The notes beneath the pieces were generated by a model. That model was not told where the DNA came from. It ran no database searches and saw nothing but the letters and a program-made list of their open reading frames with translations. Both the position numbers and the translations under genes were made by a program. A DNA stretch of 64,000 nt from Gracilariopsis chorda. Taxonomy: Eukaryota > Rhodophyta > Florideophyceae > Gracilariales > Gracilariaceae. Location of the stretch: assembly GCA_003194525.1 (NCBI GenBank), contig NBIV01000094.1:124001-188000 (forward strand), read 5' to 3'. The first letter of the stretch is position 1; every line of letters begins with the position of its first letter. Shown piece after piece: positions 41,001 to 53,070 of the stretch.

Positions 41001-42018
41001 TTGCAGTGCGTGGCGCCTTACGCTCACGCAATCATCTGTCCTCAATCTAATGTGCGATTTGACTTTTAAATGGCTGTCTACGTTCTACAGGCTGCCAGGT
41101 GGTGCCTCTTCTAAGTTTGGGGTGGAGAAGAAGTTCTCGCCACCTGCACAGAAAACATAGTGTGAGTAAGCTCCGGGTGTTACGACTGCACCTGCAAATG
41201 AGCCTCAGTTGCTTGCAGTGATGAGCAACTGAGCTCAAAAGCGTAGTGAAAGTTGGAGAACCGGAAGGAAACTGACTAGGGCATTGAAACCACTGATTGT
41301 GCGACCATCACTACGGATATCTGGCTCTGCTGGGGATTATTTTGGACGTGCTTTCAGAACGGGTGTGTTTTCGTTTGGGAAACACTATCAAGAAGACAAA
41401 AAGACACGGAGAGATCGCTGCTAGAGTCCCGCAAGGAGCTAGACGGAGTAAAGTGGTAAACACGGACTATTTCGCTAATATTTTTCTTTGGATCCCTCCG
41501 TAAGAACTAAAGCAATGCGTTTGGTTAATGAAAGAGTTAATTAACCGCAGAAAACCATCAACCGCCAGAAAAGAGTAATCCGAAGCAACAGGTCTTACCC
41601 TTAGGGGACCGGAAAGAGTATCTTCTGCCAGGGCACCTGACATCTAACAAGAAGAAGAAGAGTTATTCCACCGGTAGAGCAGCGGCGTAGATATGTCTAA
41701 TTCTTGACCTCTTTCTCTACTTAATACCAAGCAATCATCTATCATGCAATCGTTTCCATGAAATATGACGTTTTTACTTTCACTTCTAGTAACCTACCCA
41801 ATTTCACCATCCTTGGAGAAAATTAAGGTACTTTTTTCAGCACACAGCTCACCGCGCTACGTCCACTATCGTATTGCAGCTTCAAAGAGCGCAAAGGAAG
41901 AAAAAGAGGGGATGTCATGAATTGGAATACTTTTCCTTTTTCTGCTAAGCAAGCTAATCATTGCGGAATTCTTTCCCAATAACCGAGGTCGAATTCCCCA
42001 GTTCTTTCACGTAGCGTC

Positions 42019-43388
42019 TTGTCGGGGTCAGCCAAAGGGCTTACTGGTAGTCGTCTAAAGCTAAAAGGCCCTAACCAGTACATTCCTTGGCGCTGTCACC
42101 TCCTGCCATATCTCCGCTGGGAGGGCAATTTTCTAAAGATCTTGGATCCCAGCCCGGAAGGGTTCACTCCTAACAACGGCGAAATGAGACCTTGGTTCTA
42201 GAAGTCTATGTAGGCAAAAAGTACCATTGCAATTTGCGTTTGTGACTCTGCCCTAGCTCTTTTCCGCACATATGTAGACGATGAAGGCAAAATGGCGTAG
42301 TATTCTGGGACAAGCTGCAGCGTGTTTACACAACACCACATGCACAAGCAGTTCAGTACATTTGACAATGCTTGAACACCCAAGTGTACAAAGCTCGCAA
42401 GGAACAGAACGAACAGGTCTCCAAGCTTCTATGAATTGTTGGAGAGATGACTACGTTTTATGAGGAACGCTCTGAATAGAAAAAGGTATCAGAGCTTATA
42501 CGTAATTTTCCACGGTTTTCCCTGCTCTCACTATGACGTTGAACCTTACCGATGCCAGTTTTGGCTCCATCGTGAACGCTGTCGAAACAGAAGTCGCCCA
42601 CAGAAAGAACCCTAACAGTCCACAGCAATCATCCAACTCCTCATCTTACAGGCAATCAAGAGCAGACATGGCGCAAAAAAAGGAGTTAAATGGCGCAGCA
42701 GGAGAAATGAACATTCGTTCCACAAGAATCGCAACAACAGCAACTTTTACTACTGTAGCCATCGCGGCTCCTTCGCTCGCGATTGTTACAAGCAAACACG
42801 TGAAGAAGGTAACAACAAAATCCGAACCTCTCGCCACGCCAACAACACACATCAACGAAAATACACGCAATGTTACTCTCAAGTCAATCACGATAGACGA
42901 CGTCAGTCGAACTGGAACTCATGCTTTGCACCAAAGAGGCGAAATGGAAAAAGCAACTCTAATTCCCAATCTTATTTAATGCAAAGACGTGATGACCCTC
43001 CACCTTCACTTGGATTCAACTGCAACATCGTCAAATTTAGAAGAAACACTGCATTAGTGTCGCAAGACAAAGCTGACTTGGCGTACATAGACTCTGGCTC
43101 TTTGCAACCCTTTTTCAGTATCGTAAATCCTTCATTCGGTATGAGAGAATGAATGCTAAAATAGTACAAGCCACTTTCGGGACAGGCTGCGCCATCAGCA
43201 AAGAATACGTATGGATACCTCTTAGCAATAATATTGTCGTTGAACACCACCACTTACTTGTAATTGAGTCCAATATCATATCTGTTGGTATTCTCAACGT
43301 GGAGTTTCCAGTCGTCTTCATGTTTACATTGCGTCCCTACAATGGATGTTTCAGTATGAACCCTACGAATAAATCAAGTGCTATATGA
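42019..43388 (+). pseudogene. Copia-1: Gag and protease remnant
   Basis: The plus-strand start (42019-42201) has LKGPNQYIPWRCHLLPYLRW, the copia Gag pattern (LxGxNYxxWxxxMxxxL). Fragments in shifting frames follow. A degenerate zinc knuckle NFYYCSHRGSFARDCYKQ lies at about 42745-42800, with the first Cys replaced by Phe and the His by Ser. The protease site ADLAYIDSGSLQPFF (about 43076-43120) retains the DSG triad, and downstream IPLSNNIVVEH, LLVIESNIISVGIL fits the copia protease tail. Order and orientation match the integrase at 44302 and the RT at 57349. All parts are broken by stops and frameshifts. Confidence 0.7.
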
Positions 43389-44301
43389 GAGAACGAAGCC
43401 AAGTACGATCATTTTATCGTGCAGCTCACGAACAGTGACGATGACAAGATGGCTTTAGTAGTGGCTGCCAGGAACAATCAACACGGAATTGCCTTGGAAT
43501 GACACTGCAGAACCGGTCACCTTAATTCTAAGAAATTTTGAGACTTATCAACGGCATTGAAATCCGTGCCGTACTCCAAACGCTCCATTCCTTACTCCTT
43601 GAGATGGTGTCAGGAACAGAGGTGCAATGGTTGAAAAATGGTGGAAGTCGATGGTCATGATCCGAGTTGAAGTTCAGAGCATCCATCCGAGTTTATATAG
43701 AGGGTCTAACGTAGTTTTATCAGCGCCTCTAGTCCATGATAAATCGTCAAAGATTGACGGCATTATGTCTGGCCTTGTTGTTAGCCTCCATATATGGGTG
43801 GTTTAACGGGTTCAATTCCAGATCTGGCCGTCTGATAAACTGGTGAATTTCTCAGCTAATGACTTATTATATGTCTGGGAAAAGATCAGCAACAGACAGA
43901 GTCTTCATGATCCGGCATGAACCCAGGATGCTCACTATGATTTGGCACGGATCTTCCTGGAACCGCTTATGTCCGTTTGATTATTGCTGTACCACGTGAG
44001 TTGTTCGTCAACGTTGTAAGTAGAAAGAGATGCGTAGTTTGAAGCGACCGTTTTCCACATGATCAGTCGAGGATTTTCGGAATTAAGCGTGTTGCCATGT
44101 CATATTGACAGAATTTCAAAGAAGATGTCAAGTTGGCTTTAAGGCCACGTAGATGTGTCAAATAGGTAACTGATCTCTTTAAGAGATCGAGTAAAATAAC
44201 GAAGAGAAAAGTAGACACGTTAGAACTGGGGCTGGAGCCAACTTTACTCAGAAATAGGTAAAATAGTAACTAAATCTAAGACATAGGTTCCATTCCCTAC
44301 T
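43389..44301. other. Copia-1 protease-to-integrase interval
   Basis: Where the GAG-pre-integrase domain should lie, no motif is recognised; the frames are closed. It is probably decayed coding sequence. Confidence 0.35.
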
Positions 44302-45794
44302 GTGAAGCCAAAACAGAGTCTTTTAGTTTCCATATTTCAGTCAATCACCACTTCAAATTCAATGGAACCTACCCACATGGACATCTCCGGCAAGTTTTTT
44401 CCTTCACTCTCCTGCGCAATGTATGCACTTTCCGTGTTTGACGACCGAATTTCCAAGTTCTATGTGTACCTTTTCATGGGCAGATGACAGGAAACTATAC
44501 TCAAGCACCTTGGATGGTACAAACGAAGATGTGAATTGAAACTTAGCCACTTCTTTGGCTTGAAATATGGTAGCCAGGCCGGGCCGGCTTCGGTATAACG
44601 AATTTGGTGTCAAGTACAGCGGGATAGTCTCTATGGATAACGTTTAGTGGGGGCGCGGTGAAGTCTTAGCCTGAACGGTGAAAGTTGGGTAGCCGAATGG
44701 TGGTGGCAGCACCAAACACCTAGGGGCACGAGATAGGCAGGCGGACTAACTGTAAGCAATTGATAATGTTGGTAGTATGGCACACAGGGGCTAGTAGAGC
44801 CTGAACAGCCTTCGTTTAACCAGTCGATTGACTGTAAAAACGAAGTGGTATCACACTTAGCCAAGAGGTGCTTATCTTTACCAATCTTGCTGATGGAGCG
44901 CTGCACCCACCTTAGAGGTTAGTGAGCCCCAACCTCAGGTGCACTTTGCTACGTGGAATATGCTGCAGCCAGCCCTAGTGGCATGGCTCCATGCTACAGT
45001 AGCAGAGTGTCAATACCTATCTAAAACAACTAAATAAATAAATTATTATTGTACTTAGTTAGCTACTCTAACCCACGTGGCATACTACCCAGTTGGTACA
45101 GCACGCGTTGCCTCACTCGCGTGGTCAGATCTCACTATACTACACCGGCAAACACAAGAGCAAAAAGTTGAAAGTGTTCTGCTTTTAGAATGCCATCCAA
45201 TTGGATTCCTCTCCAGCTTAGGCCTCTGGAAGCAGTACTGCGGCTTGGAAGATTTTTGAAGAACACTGCAAAAGAGCTCCTATGCTTCTCTTTGCAAGAA
45301 AAGTGACGATAACCTTTTGACCTGGGGCCATGAATCATTTCAACTGGTTAAAAATTCGCGTTCCTTTCTCTTGCATTCCAAGAGGTATTCATATAGTCAA
45401 ACGGGACCTTTCAAAACATCCATTCTTCAAAAACTCCCATCTTTGGCCAGCCTGGGTATGCAATTGTGTACCGCCCAAAATACTGCCAGCAAGAAATTCA
45501 TCCCTCGTTCCATCTTCCCTCAATTCGTGTAAATGCAAAGCTACAAGAATCTTTTCCGCGTATACGTACCGGAGAAGAATTCAATTATTGCGTGTTGCAG
45601 TTTGGATTTCAAGACTATCAACTCCTCTCTTTTACCAGATATTTCAGCACTTGTCGGAGGTATACCAAAGCAACAGGAAATGGACGAAGCAAATCCACGT
45701 AGAAGGAAACGTGGAAACTCTAAAGCTGGAGGAGATTCTGCTTAAGGCATTCAAAACTGTCACGCACAACTTTCCGGAACGTGTGGGTCTCTAA
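44302..45794 (+). pseudogene. Copia-1 integrase remnant
   Basis: The catalytic core begins with EPTHMDISGKFFPSLSCA and YALSVFDDRISKFYVYLFM (44360-44480), matching copia integrase around the first Asp (HxDIxGPF...YxLxxxDDxSxFxxVYxL). 44490-45080 is scrambled or holds an insertion. The end of the core may be LEAVLRLGRFLKNTAKELL (about 45210-45270). Near the end, FRVYVPEKNSIIACCSLDF and SLLPDISALVGGIP (45550-45660) match the GYxxxSKxYRVYxPxxxxIIxSRDVxF block. Element C is inserted 45 bp further on. Confidence 0.65.
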
Positions 45795-45839
45795 GAAAAC
45801 TATAAATAATCCCTCTGTTCCGAGAATCGTCAAGGGAGC

Positions 45840-46635
45840 TGTAATGCAATGCCCGGAAGCCGGAATGCACCGAAAGACGTTCGGGATCTTTCGTCGTTAG
45901 ACGTGAGCCCAGTTTGGTAGAACCTTCCTAGGAGTGCCACGACTATGCCGGGTTGTAAGGACGAGGCCACCCGTCGCGACTTGCGCAGGGAGGATGGGGC
46001 AAGAATCGAGTATCCGAAGTAGCGGTGTATGGGGGTGGTCGTCCTCTAGAGAGGTGAGGTTTCTATGTCAGTGGCACGCGCGAACACGAGCCGTGGGTAG
46101 CGGGAAAGCCACCCTGTAAAGGGAAAAATAAGGGGGAGCTGAGTCACGAGTGTCGTGACGAAGACTAATGGCAGTGCAGGTAAATAAACCTTATACAAGG
46201 CGAAAACCAAGAAAGCTGGAATAACAATCCTAATAATCGGGTCCTTTGGATGGGCAGGGGGGTTAGGCTTCCCGTATGCAACGGTGCTTCCCTCCAAAGA
46301 GGAGTAGAGAACACGCGAAGGGAGTGAGGTCTAGAGGCAACTCTCCAGGTTGGGGTCCCTTGTTGGGGAAGGTTTACTGGTGCCACGGCAACCCGCCGGC
46401 GCACTAAGTACTAACCCTCCCAGAAATGGGTGTAAAAATAATAAATAGAAGTAACTAAATTACTGCACTTTGGTGGTTCATGCCCACTACTGTGGCCAAC
46501 CGCCAATTGACTCTTCCGTGTCCCACGTGTCAAATCAACTATTAGTGGTCGTAGTTCATGCAATGACTGCATTACTGAAACAGTCGGGAAATAAACCAAG
46601 TACCAAGAATCCCTCTCTGAGGGCATTGCGCTTCA
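45840..46635 (-). repeat. 3' LTR of element C
   Basis: It starts TGTAATGCAATGCCC and ends GGGCATTGCGCTTCA. It matches 56532-57328 with few differences. A minus-strand frame of 83 codons inside (46046-46297) with two hydrophobic segments is present in both LTRs; it is probably chance. Confidence 0.95.
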
Positions 46636-46637
46636 TA

Positions 46638-46648
46638 TCCTCCTCTTT
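46638..46648 (-). other. Polypurine tract of element C
   Basis: The plus strand reads TCCTCCTCTTT two bases inside the 3' LTR, so the element strand has AAAGAGGAGGA, the usual primer site for plus-strand DNA synthesis in LTR elements. Confidence 0.65.
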
Positions 46649-46691
46649 AGTCGGGAAAGCAACCGCCAATGGGGGTGAATCCCAGCGGAAA

Positions 46692-48517
46692 ATGGGTGAT
46701 AAAAGCCCAAACCTCTTCGAGTCACCGGGTCAAGTCTCTGACTCAGAGAAACAACCTCCTGCAAAAGCAGCGAACCAGCCTTCAACAAGTGCCCGCTCCT
46801 TCTCTTCCTGCTCAACTCAGTTAGATCACGGCCTTTCGAAGGGGAATATGAACAACAACAACAACCAGCCTCCAAGACCGACTCCAGTCAGGAGCTTCAC
46901 AAACGGTTTCCGGTGGATACCCTTGCCACAAGGGAGGCGAACTCCAGCACAGCCGGCCAACAATGGCGCAGTTTCCGAGCATGGGTTCCAACTTCCACCA
47001 GCGTTGGCTCCTTCCAGACTGATCCTGGAGGCGACTTGGCCTTCTTATAACGCTCTCGTAGGGTTAGATCCGATGAATCGGGGTCACGCCTCTCGGCTCC
47101 GGCTTGCGTCGTGGTTCCATCCCATCGCTGCCCTCAACGAGGATTTAATTATGGCCTGCGCGGAAGGTTCCGGTACTTAGCCCGAGGATCTACCCAGCCT
47201 CGTCACCTCTTTGTGGGACTGGCGGCATCAAATCACCATCCCGGTGCACCATATCCGAAAAAACCCTGGAGAATCCGCGATTGCGGCTCATACAGTGCTG
47301 GTGCGGATTGCATATGAACGGCAGAGCCGGGCGCCTTTCGAATTCCCGACGCCTACTGGCTTTGGCTTCGACGTCAGCCTATTCCGCACGTGCGGTGAAA
47401 TCGGTTACGGCGAACGCCTAGCCAGCCTCGAAACCCTTGCGTGGAGGAACGTTCCCGTTGCGTGGCAAGAAGCCCTGTGTTGGGAACTACCGATACTTTG
47501 GGCTGAATTCCGGTACCTTTCCCGGCAGTCCCGGTCCAACTTCCTCCAAAACTTCTTCCGTTATGAACGGCGCTGGCGATCCCGACTCGGATACTTTGTC
47601 CCGTATCAAAACGTGGAGATTGAGCGGATTGCTCCGCCTCACCGACACGGTCAGTATGTCGCACTCCCCGAGTGGTGGAGGTTTCTTGAAGCCTGCCGGG
47701 GTTGCTACGTTAAACTCTCGCCAGCACTCACGTACCACGGCTCCTTTTTGATTCAGGATGCCCGCTCGGGGCTTTGGTGGGTAGTCGTAACATAGTGGGC
47801 TGCCCGCACTGCGGCGTATATCCTCGCTGAGGTTTGTGACCAGTATCGACTGTGGTTCATCCAACCACGTGTGCGGGCCGCTATTCGCAATCTGGACCTC
47901 AGCGTCCCCCTTGGGGGTGTTGCCAATAATGACGAAGTACTCCAATTACTTGGTTTAATCGACATTATTGACTGGCGCGAGGTCCCGCTAGAACAGAGCA
48001 GTCGGCTTGAAGGCGGCGGTGATGGTACCGGTGGTCCGGGTCTCGGTAGAAACACCGCTCTTGCGGGAGATTATATCTACTTCGATCCCTGGGAGTTCCG
48101 GGAGATTTTCTCCGAGGAGGCGAGTGAACTCCGCGACGCACCGCGGCACGTTCCGGACGACCACCCGATTGGGTACGTCGATTTCGATGATTACTACCGC
48201 CCGTATAGCGGGGATGACCCGATGGTAGATAAAAAACCCGAAGAGCCGGGGAAATGGAACTAGACGTTGCTGACATGGTCGTAGACGAAACCCCCGAGGG
48301 GGTGCCTCTAGTTCTCACTCCTCCAACAGAGAGCGCCGGGCCTTCACTCTCCAGCGGGGGTACAGTCAATGAAAGCGATATCATTGCTTGCTTCCTCCGC
48401 GGAGCGGGTCTAAGCGCTGCCGATGTTTCAGTTGACTTCACCGCGATGGCGGATGCCTTGGCTTACCGCATTGCGGGTGGTCACTCCCCGGACGATGGGG
48501 ATGGGTCGAACCTCTAA
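46692..48517 (+). pseudogene. Antisense accessory gene of element C (homologue in element B)
   Basis: About 608 codons opposite to gag-pol. Frame one runs from the ATG at 46692 (open upstream into the LTR to 46470) through TAG at 47178-47180 and TAG at 47793-47795, both in frame, to TAG at 48261-48263. The C-terminal part lies in another frame (48254-48517). An Asn/Gln/Pro-rich start is followed by motifs shared in order with B: WPSYNALVG (B: FPSYSELVG), SWFHPIAA, AEFRYL, SRLGYFVPYQ (B: SQLGYLVPYQ), RGCYVKLSPALTYHGS (B: RGCAVELLPALTDVGS), SGLWWVVVT, YRLWF, LDLSVPLG, DYIYFDPWE (B: DFVWYDPLT), HPIGYVDF (B: QPTGYVFE). No TATA box is visible inside the LTR edge; a TAATAAATAGA stretch in the LTR (about 46440) is the only candidate. 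Confidence 0.8.
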
Positions 48518-48598
48518 TCCAGTATCCTGGTCTCTTTAACTGGCTTAGCCAGTAAGGTAGCTTAGCATCACACAGGAGCGCGAGGCTCCTGAGTAAAC

Positions 48599-48980
48599 TT
48601 ACCCCTTTAGAACGGCCTTTTCTCTTTCATTCCCGTCCTTGACGGAGTCCATACAAAATGGGGTGTACTCCTTCTTTCCTACCTTCCCCGGCTTCGCAGC
48701 GTTTTTATCCCACTTGGGTGTCGCACAGCGTACCTGGACTTGCGGTACCCGCGCTGCGGTGATATTGGACCACCTTCCAACGAGGGAGGAGTTCGATGGG
48801 TTCCATGGTGTCCCAGCTTTGGTCATATCCGTATCAACGGACGCGGTATCTCAGAATGCCTTCCTGATTCCAGGTGTGCCCGACGACTCGGTCAATCGCA
48901 AACTCTTGTTTGTATTCCTGCCGGCCTTGCCGTGTTTTGGTGACCTCGCTTGTCGGGGGTTGCCTGATGGACGGGATATT
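48599..48980 (-). pseudogene. Element C chromodomain
   Basis: In the frame that ends at 48834 and continues after it: FAIDRVVGHTWNQEGILRYR, then a TGA at 48834-48836, then YGYDQSWDTMEP, LLPRWKVVQYH. This is a chromodomain in which the stop replaces the conserved Trp of VRWYGY (present in element B). It ends Pol. About 1 kb of low-complexity linker (see next entry) separates it from integrase. Confidence 0.75.
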
Positions 48981-49949
48981 TCCCCTCAGGGGTGCGTCAG
49001 GATGCAACTTGCCGGCTTCGCCCGGAGGATGCGGCGCAGAGTGCGGAATAATATCCCTCAAGAGGGTGTCTTCGTGGAACGGTTGCCGCATACCGCGGTA
49101 GTCGGTTCGTACGGCTAGTTTTCGGGGGTCCTTCGTCCCATTTTGACGGTAGTCCGGTCGAGCCGCGAGCTTGCAGGCATCTTGCCGCCTTGGCGGAGTT
49201 GTGGAGGTCACTCCCTGGTGGCGCTCTCCGCGTTGCGCGGTGATTGGTGCGGGGCGCACAATCTCCGTGCGTTAACGTGACTCCCACGGCATGTGGCTCT
49301 GAACTGCCTCCTTGTGTTGTGCCTCCCTTGGCTTGGGCCTTACACTGACCGGCTGAGCCGTGCACTGCTGCGTTGGCACCCGGTATCCGGGAGTTACTTC
49401 CGGTGCTCCAGTGTGGTGCCTCAAACTCCTTGATGGTGCGTGGACAGCTGGCACCGTGAACACCCTGTTCGGGGACTTTGCCTTTAATTGAGGTGTGATG
49501 TCTTCCTCAAGAGGTGCATCATCCGGGACAACCGGTTTAACCCTGAAGATGACGCTGGATGTTTTCGAGACGCTCGGTATATTACCGCGATAGCACAGAG
49601 ACTTTGGCACTTGTATCTCCGAAATTCGGACAAAATTCTCGTTATGAACGGTTCTCAAGTCCGGGGCTGTATAGATAGGGACTTGATTTGCAAGAGGTGC
49701 ATTCCTGCCTTCCTCCCTCAAAAGGGTTTTTTCACTTTCCAGCGTTGCTGATTTTCCAAAGCGTGCGTTGCCTGCTACCAGCGGTGTGAACGGTGCTGAG
49801 GAATCTGTTTTGGCGGGAAATTCCGTCGACGATGGTTCTGCGACTACACCCTGGTAAGGGGTCTGCGAAACGATATCGCTATCCTGATTCAGGGAATTGC
49901 CCTGGTTCAGGGGTACGGACTGCGATGTCGGTCCACTCTCCCGTATCAT
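48981..49949 (-). pseudogene. Element C linker between integrase and chromodomain
   Basis: A 225-codon frame (49949-49272) and its continuation, rich in Ser, Pro, Thr and Arg and without domain motifs, lies between the integrase end (49977) and the chromodomain. The plus-strand frame at 48639-49118 is its shadow. Element B has a similar but shorter linker. Confidence 0.55.
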
Positions 49950-49976
49950 ACGGTGTAACTGCGTTGTTCCAGAACC

Positions 49977-50753
49977 CTATGTGGGGGATTGCGAGGCTTC
50001 ATCTACCTTCCTTGTTTCACGGCTCAAATCGCATTGCAACGGTAATGAATTTCCAGCGCGGCGATAGGTCCCCTCCCCCTCTTTAGACGGAGAACGGGGA
50101 GTAGTAGTAAGATATCCCGTATGGCAGGTGTACGTGCGCGCCGAAGGGGCGGTAGTGCTAGGAGTAGAGAAAGGTTCGTTTGGACCTGAACGATCCGGCT
50201 GAGCCGGGGGTTCCGACAAATTCGGTAAATCTGAGAGTCCCCGAGTAGGGTGTGGTAAAGTAGTCGGTCTATTTAGTCCCGGGGTTTCTGGCGTTGCTGT
50301 GTCCGTAGAGACGGGTTTCCCTGGTTCCAGGACGACCTCAGACGAGGGAGGACGGGCAGGTACAACACGATTGCGGGAAATCCGCTCGTGTGTCTTGCCC
50401 ATTTTCACTACGATAGTGTCGGAGTTAACGGATACCACTTTAAACGGTCCATCCGCCACAGGCGAAAGCTTGTGACGCTTTTCCCGCTCCGGGTTATAAT
50501 ATTCCTTACGTTTAAAGACGTAGGTCTTAGACCGTATGCGGGGAGCATTATCTCGTAAACCAGCGTCGAAATCCTGCTTGTACGCGGCTTGCGGGTGTTC
50601 CATAGACTTCTGCGCTGTAGGGACCAGTTTAATAAGCCATTGCTTCCATTCCTGGCGGTAGCGACCCACAGATTGGAAATTTTCCAAGGTGGCTTGGGTT
50701 TCTAACGCCACAGGCGGGGGTGAACGAGATAGAACCAGTTCGAACGTTGACAC
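49977..50753 (-). pseudogene. Element C integrase C-terminal module
   Basis: 258 codons. STFELVLSRSPPPVAL ends the catalytic domain; EKRHKLSPVADGPFKVVSV is the GPY/F-type module; a Pro/Ser/Thr-rich tail follows. A stop or frameshift at about 50760-50780 separates it from the core. Confidence 0.8.
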
Positions 50754-50780
50754 TCCGGTAGTCCGGTGAACTTGTGTATT

Positions 50781-51546
50781 TTATGCAAATGTTAAAACAT
50801 CTGCATACCAGTCCCAAGGTTTGGGGTGACCAGGAACGTAGGAACGGGGACAGGCCAACAAAGTCCAGTTGAACCGTTCGACTTGCCCATTACGCTGGGG
50901 ATGGAGGGTAGTCGTGAACAAGTTACTCACGTCCAGGATGCAACAAACATCCTGGAAGAATTTGGACGCGAACTGCCGTCCGTTATCGGAGAGCACCTCC
51001 ACAGGAGGACCGTAGACGGAAATCCAGTGCGTTACCAGAGCCTGGGCTACCGTGAAAGCAGTTATACTCTAAAGAGCGGCAGTCTGAATAAGCTTTGAAA
51101 AGCGATCGGTGATCACAAGTAAGAACTTTTTGCCTCTTTGTAGTGAGGAGAGGTCCGATAATATCGATTGCAATAAACTCGAGTGGCGCCCTAGCAGGGA
51201 ATAACCTCATTTTCTTCGCGTTCCTGCGGGGCTTCATGCGGTTCTTCGAGCATTCGGTACAAAACCGCACAGTTGCGTAGCGATCAACCGCAATGGCAGG
51301 CCAGTAAAACGCCCTTCGCAGGGTGAGGTAGAGCTTCCCCCCACCTATGTGTTCACCCAGCTTGGCATAGTGTGAGAGATGTAACACCTGCGACTGCAGG
51401 GAATGAGGTACCAAAATCTGTGGGCGAGCTTCAACCAACCGAACGAGGTATCCTTTATCGTTCAACTCGAACGAGAAGTCTTCGCGACCGTTTAAACGGG
51501 CACGAATCCTCATACAAAAGGGGTCACCGAATTGTTCTCGGATCAC
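50781..51546 (-). pseudogene. Element C integrase zinc domain and catalytic core
   Basis: The first frame (51546-50983) has the HHCC zinc domain (LSHYAKLGEHIGG... FCTECSKN) and the first Asp in EFIAIDIIGPL. A frameshift near 51120 breaks the middle. The second frame (51002-50781) has the second Asp in VLSDNGRQFASKFFQ and Glu in PQRNGQVERFN. All catalytic residues are present; only the frame is broken. Confidence 0.85.
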
Positions 51547-51717
51547 TTCCTCCGGTGAAACCGGTACAAACCTTCCCGGTAAGGGGTTCTATGGGGTCTT
51601 GCGGGATGCGAGTGAGTGGTCAAAGTCAACATCTTCATCCCAGTCTTCTGGCCATTCCTCGAACTTCTACTCCGGGTCATCCGGTTCTTCAGCCGTGAAG
51701 CATGGAATGTCGTCATC

Positions 51718-52518
51718 CTACGTTGGGAGTGCTACCACATTTGTGGGTAAACGCGACGAAGCGTCGGCCTGGGTATTGAGCGCCCCCTTTTTATATATGA
51801 CTTGGAAGTCATATTCCGCAAGGCGGAGTCTCCAGCGCATAAGGCGGCCCAAGGGATCGGATATGTTCATTAACCACCGCAACGAGAAATGATCCCTGTA
51901 TACAGTAAACTGAACTCTCATAAGATAGGGGCGTAGGGTGGAAAGCGCCCACAAGACGGCGAGACACTCATTCTCCGACGCCGGGTAAATCCGCTGGTGG
52001 ATATTGAGCGAGCGTGACCAATAACCAATTGGCCTTCGGTCCCCCTCTGCGGTAGTTTGGGAAAGAGCACAACCAACTTGGTAGTCGCTCGATTCTGTGT
52101 CCACCGAGTACGGGAGTCCCAGTTGTGGTAAAGATAAGATACGTGCTGACGTGACAGCCTCCTTTAAGGAGTTAAACGTTTCCGATTGCTCGGGCGTGAA
52201 TTGTCCCAATGGTGTGGGATTTCCTTTGCGTAACAACACGATCAACGGTGCCGCGATATCCGAAAAGTTCGGGATAAACCGTCGGTGGACGTTGACCAGC
52301 CCTAAAACGGAGCGGAGTTCCCTTTGATTGCGGGGTTCCTTACCCTCAACGAGGGACTTGACTCGAGCCTTGTCGATCATGAACCGTCCCAGACGGATTA
52401 TATGTCCGAGATACTTGACAGTATCTGTACAGAACTGGCACTTCCTCAACATGAGGGTAATTCCCGCATCGCGGAGCACGGTCAGAACGTCCCTGATATG
52501 GGTGAGATGGTCGTCCAA
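51718..52518 (-). pseudogene. Element C RT thumb and RNase H
   Basis: 266 codons. The RT end is recognisable from CQFCTDTVKYLGHIIRLGRF and LGLVNVHRRFIPNFSDIAAP. RNase H follows with SVDTESSDYQVGCAL, ENECLAVLWAL, VYRDHFSLRWL and TQADASSRL, so the acidic residues are kept. The frame is continuous with the YLDD box just upstream. Confidence 0.85.
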
Positions 52519-52947
52519 ATTATTGGAGAAGATGATAATATCATCCAGGTAGACCAGGCAGCTCTGTCACTTGAAGAGGTTCAATAGAATGTCTATTGCA
52601 CGCTGAGAGGTGGCGGGAGCGTTGGTCAAACCAAACGGCATCCGCTTGAAGCGGTACAATCCTGCGTGGCAGGTGAAAGGGGTTTTATCGCGATACTCCT
52701 GTCTAACAGAGACCTGCCAATAACCCCTATTGGCGTCCAAAGCCGTGAACACGGTAGCGTCTCCAATGGAGTGGATGCATTCTCCCATACGAAGGATGGG
52801 ATGTGTGTCCTTAAGAGTTACGGAATTGAGCAGGCGATCGTCGACACAGAACCTCCAGGTTCCGTTGGCCTTCAAACCCAGTACAACTGGGGATTCCCAG
52901 GGTGATTGAGTGGGCTCTATCACATCTGCGCGGAGCATTTTGTCCAC
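52519..52947 (-). pseudogene. Element C reverse transcriptase, palm
   Basis: KMLRADVIEPTQSPWESPVV begins the domain; RFCVDDRLLNSVTLKDTHP; TALDANRGYWQV with the first Asp; MPFGLTNAPATSQRAID. A TGA at 52567-52569 stands where element B has Trp (YKWKNCLVYFDD); after it the frame resumes with QSCLVYLDDIIIFSNN, the intact YxDD box. A single nonsense codon therefore separates two otherwise intact parts. Confidence 0.9.
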
Positions 52948-53070
52948 TTGGGCATGGTCCTCTTCCTGAGCGTTCGGTCCTGCCCTGTAAGGGGGTTGTG
53001 CTATTGGACGTGCACCCGGTAAAAAATCTATCCGGTGTTCCGTAGCATTAATCTCACCAAGCGAGCCATC

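Larger units (their letters stand above)
39331..42018. other. 2.7 kb of non-coding and repeat sequence
   Basis: No gene recognised. It includes the dispersed repeat at 39965-40215 and a degenerate tandem region at 40600-41000. A short plus frame at about 41297-41500 contains ATITTDIW in one frame, weakly like the start of a hAT catalytic motif, but not enough to call. Confidence 0.3.

Noticed and set aside
42484-42495. GGTATCAGAGC, like the plant copia primer-binding site
   Set aside because: It lies within Gag coding sequence of copia-1, with no LTR edge beside it; treated as coincidence.
43806-43818. GGTTCAATTCC, like a tRNA B box
   Set aside because: Flanking bases cannot form T-arm and acceptor stems, and no A box is found upstream.
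46046-46297. 83-codon hydrophobic frame present in both LTRs of element C (also 56739-56990)
   Set aside because: The LTRs are nearly identical by descent, so preservation is expected without selection; the diverged solo LTR at 15594-16425 does not keep it.
48834-52569. Non-standard genetic code with TGA read as Trp
   Set aside because: TGG is used throughout, TAG and TAA also interrupt the same genes, and several TGAs replace other residues. Pseudogene decay explains it.
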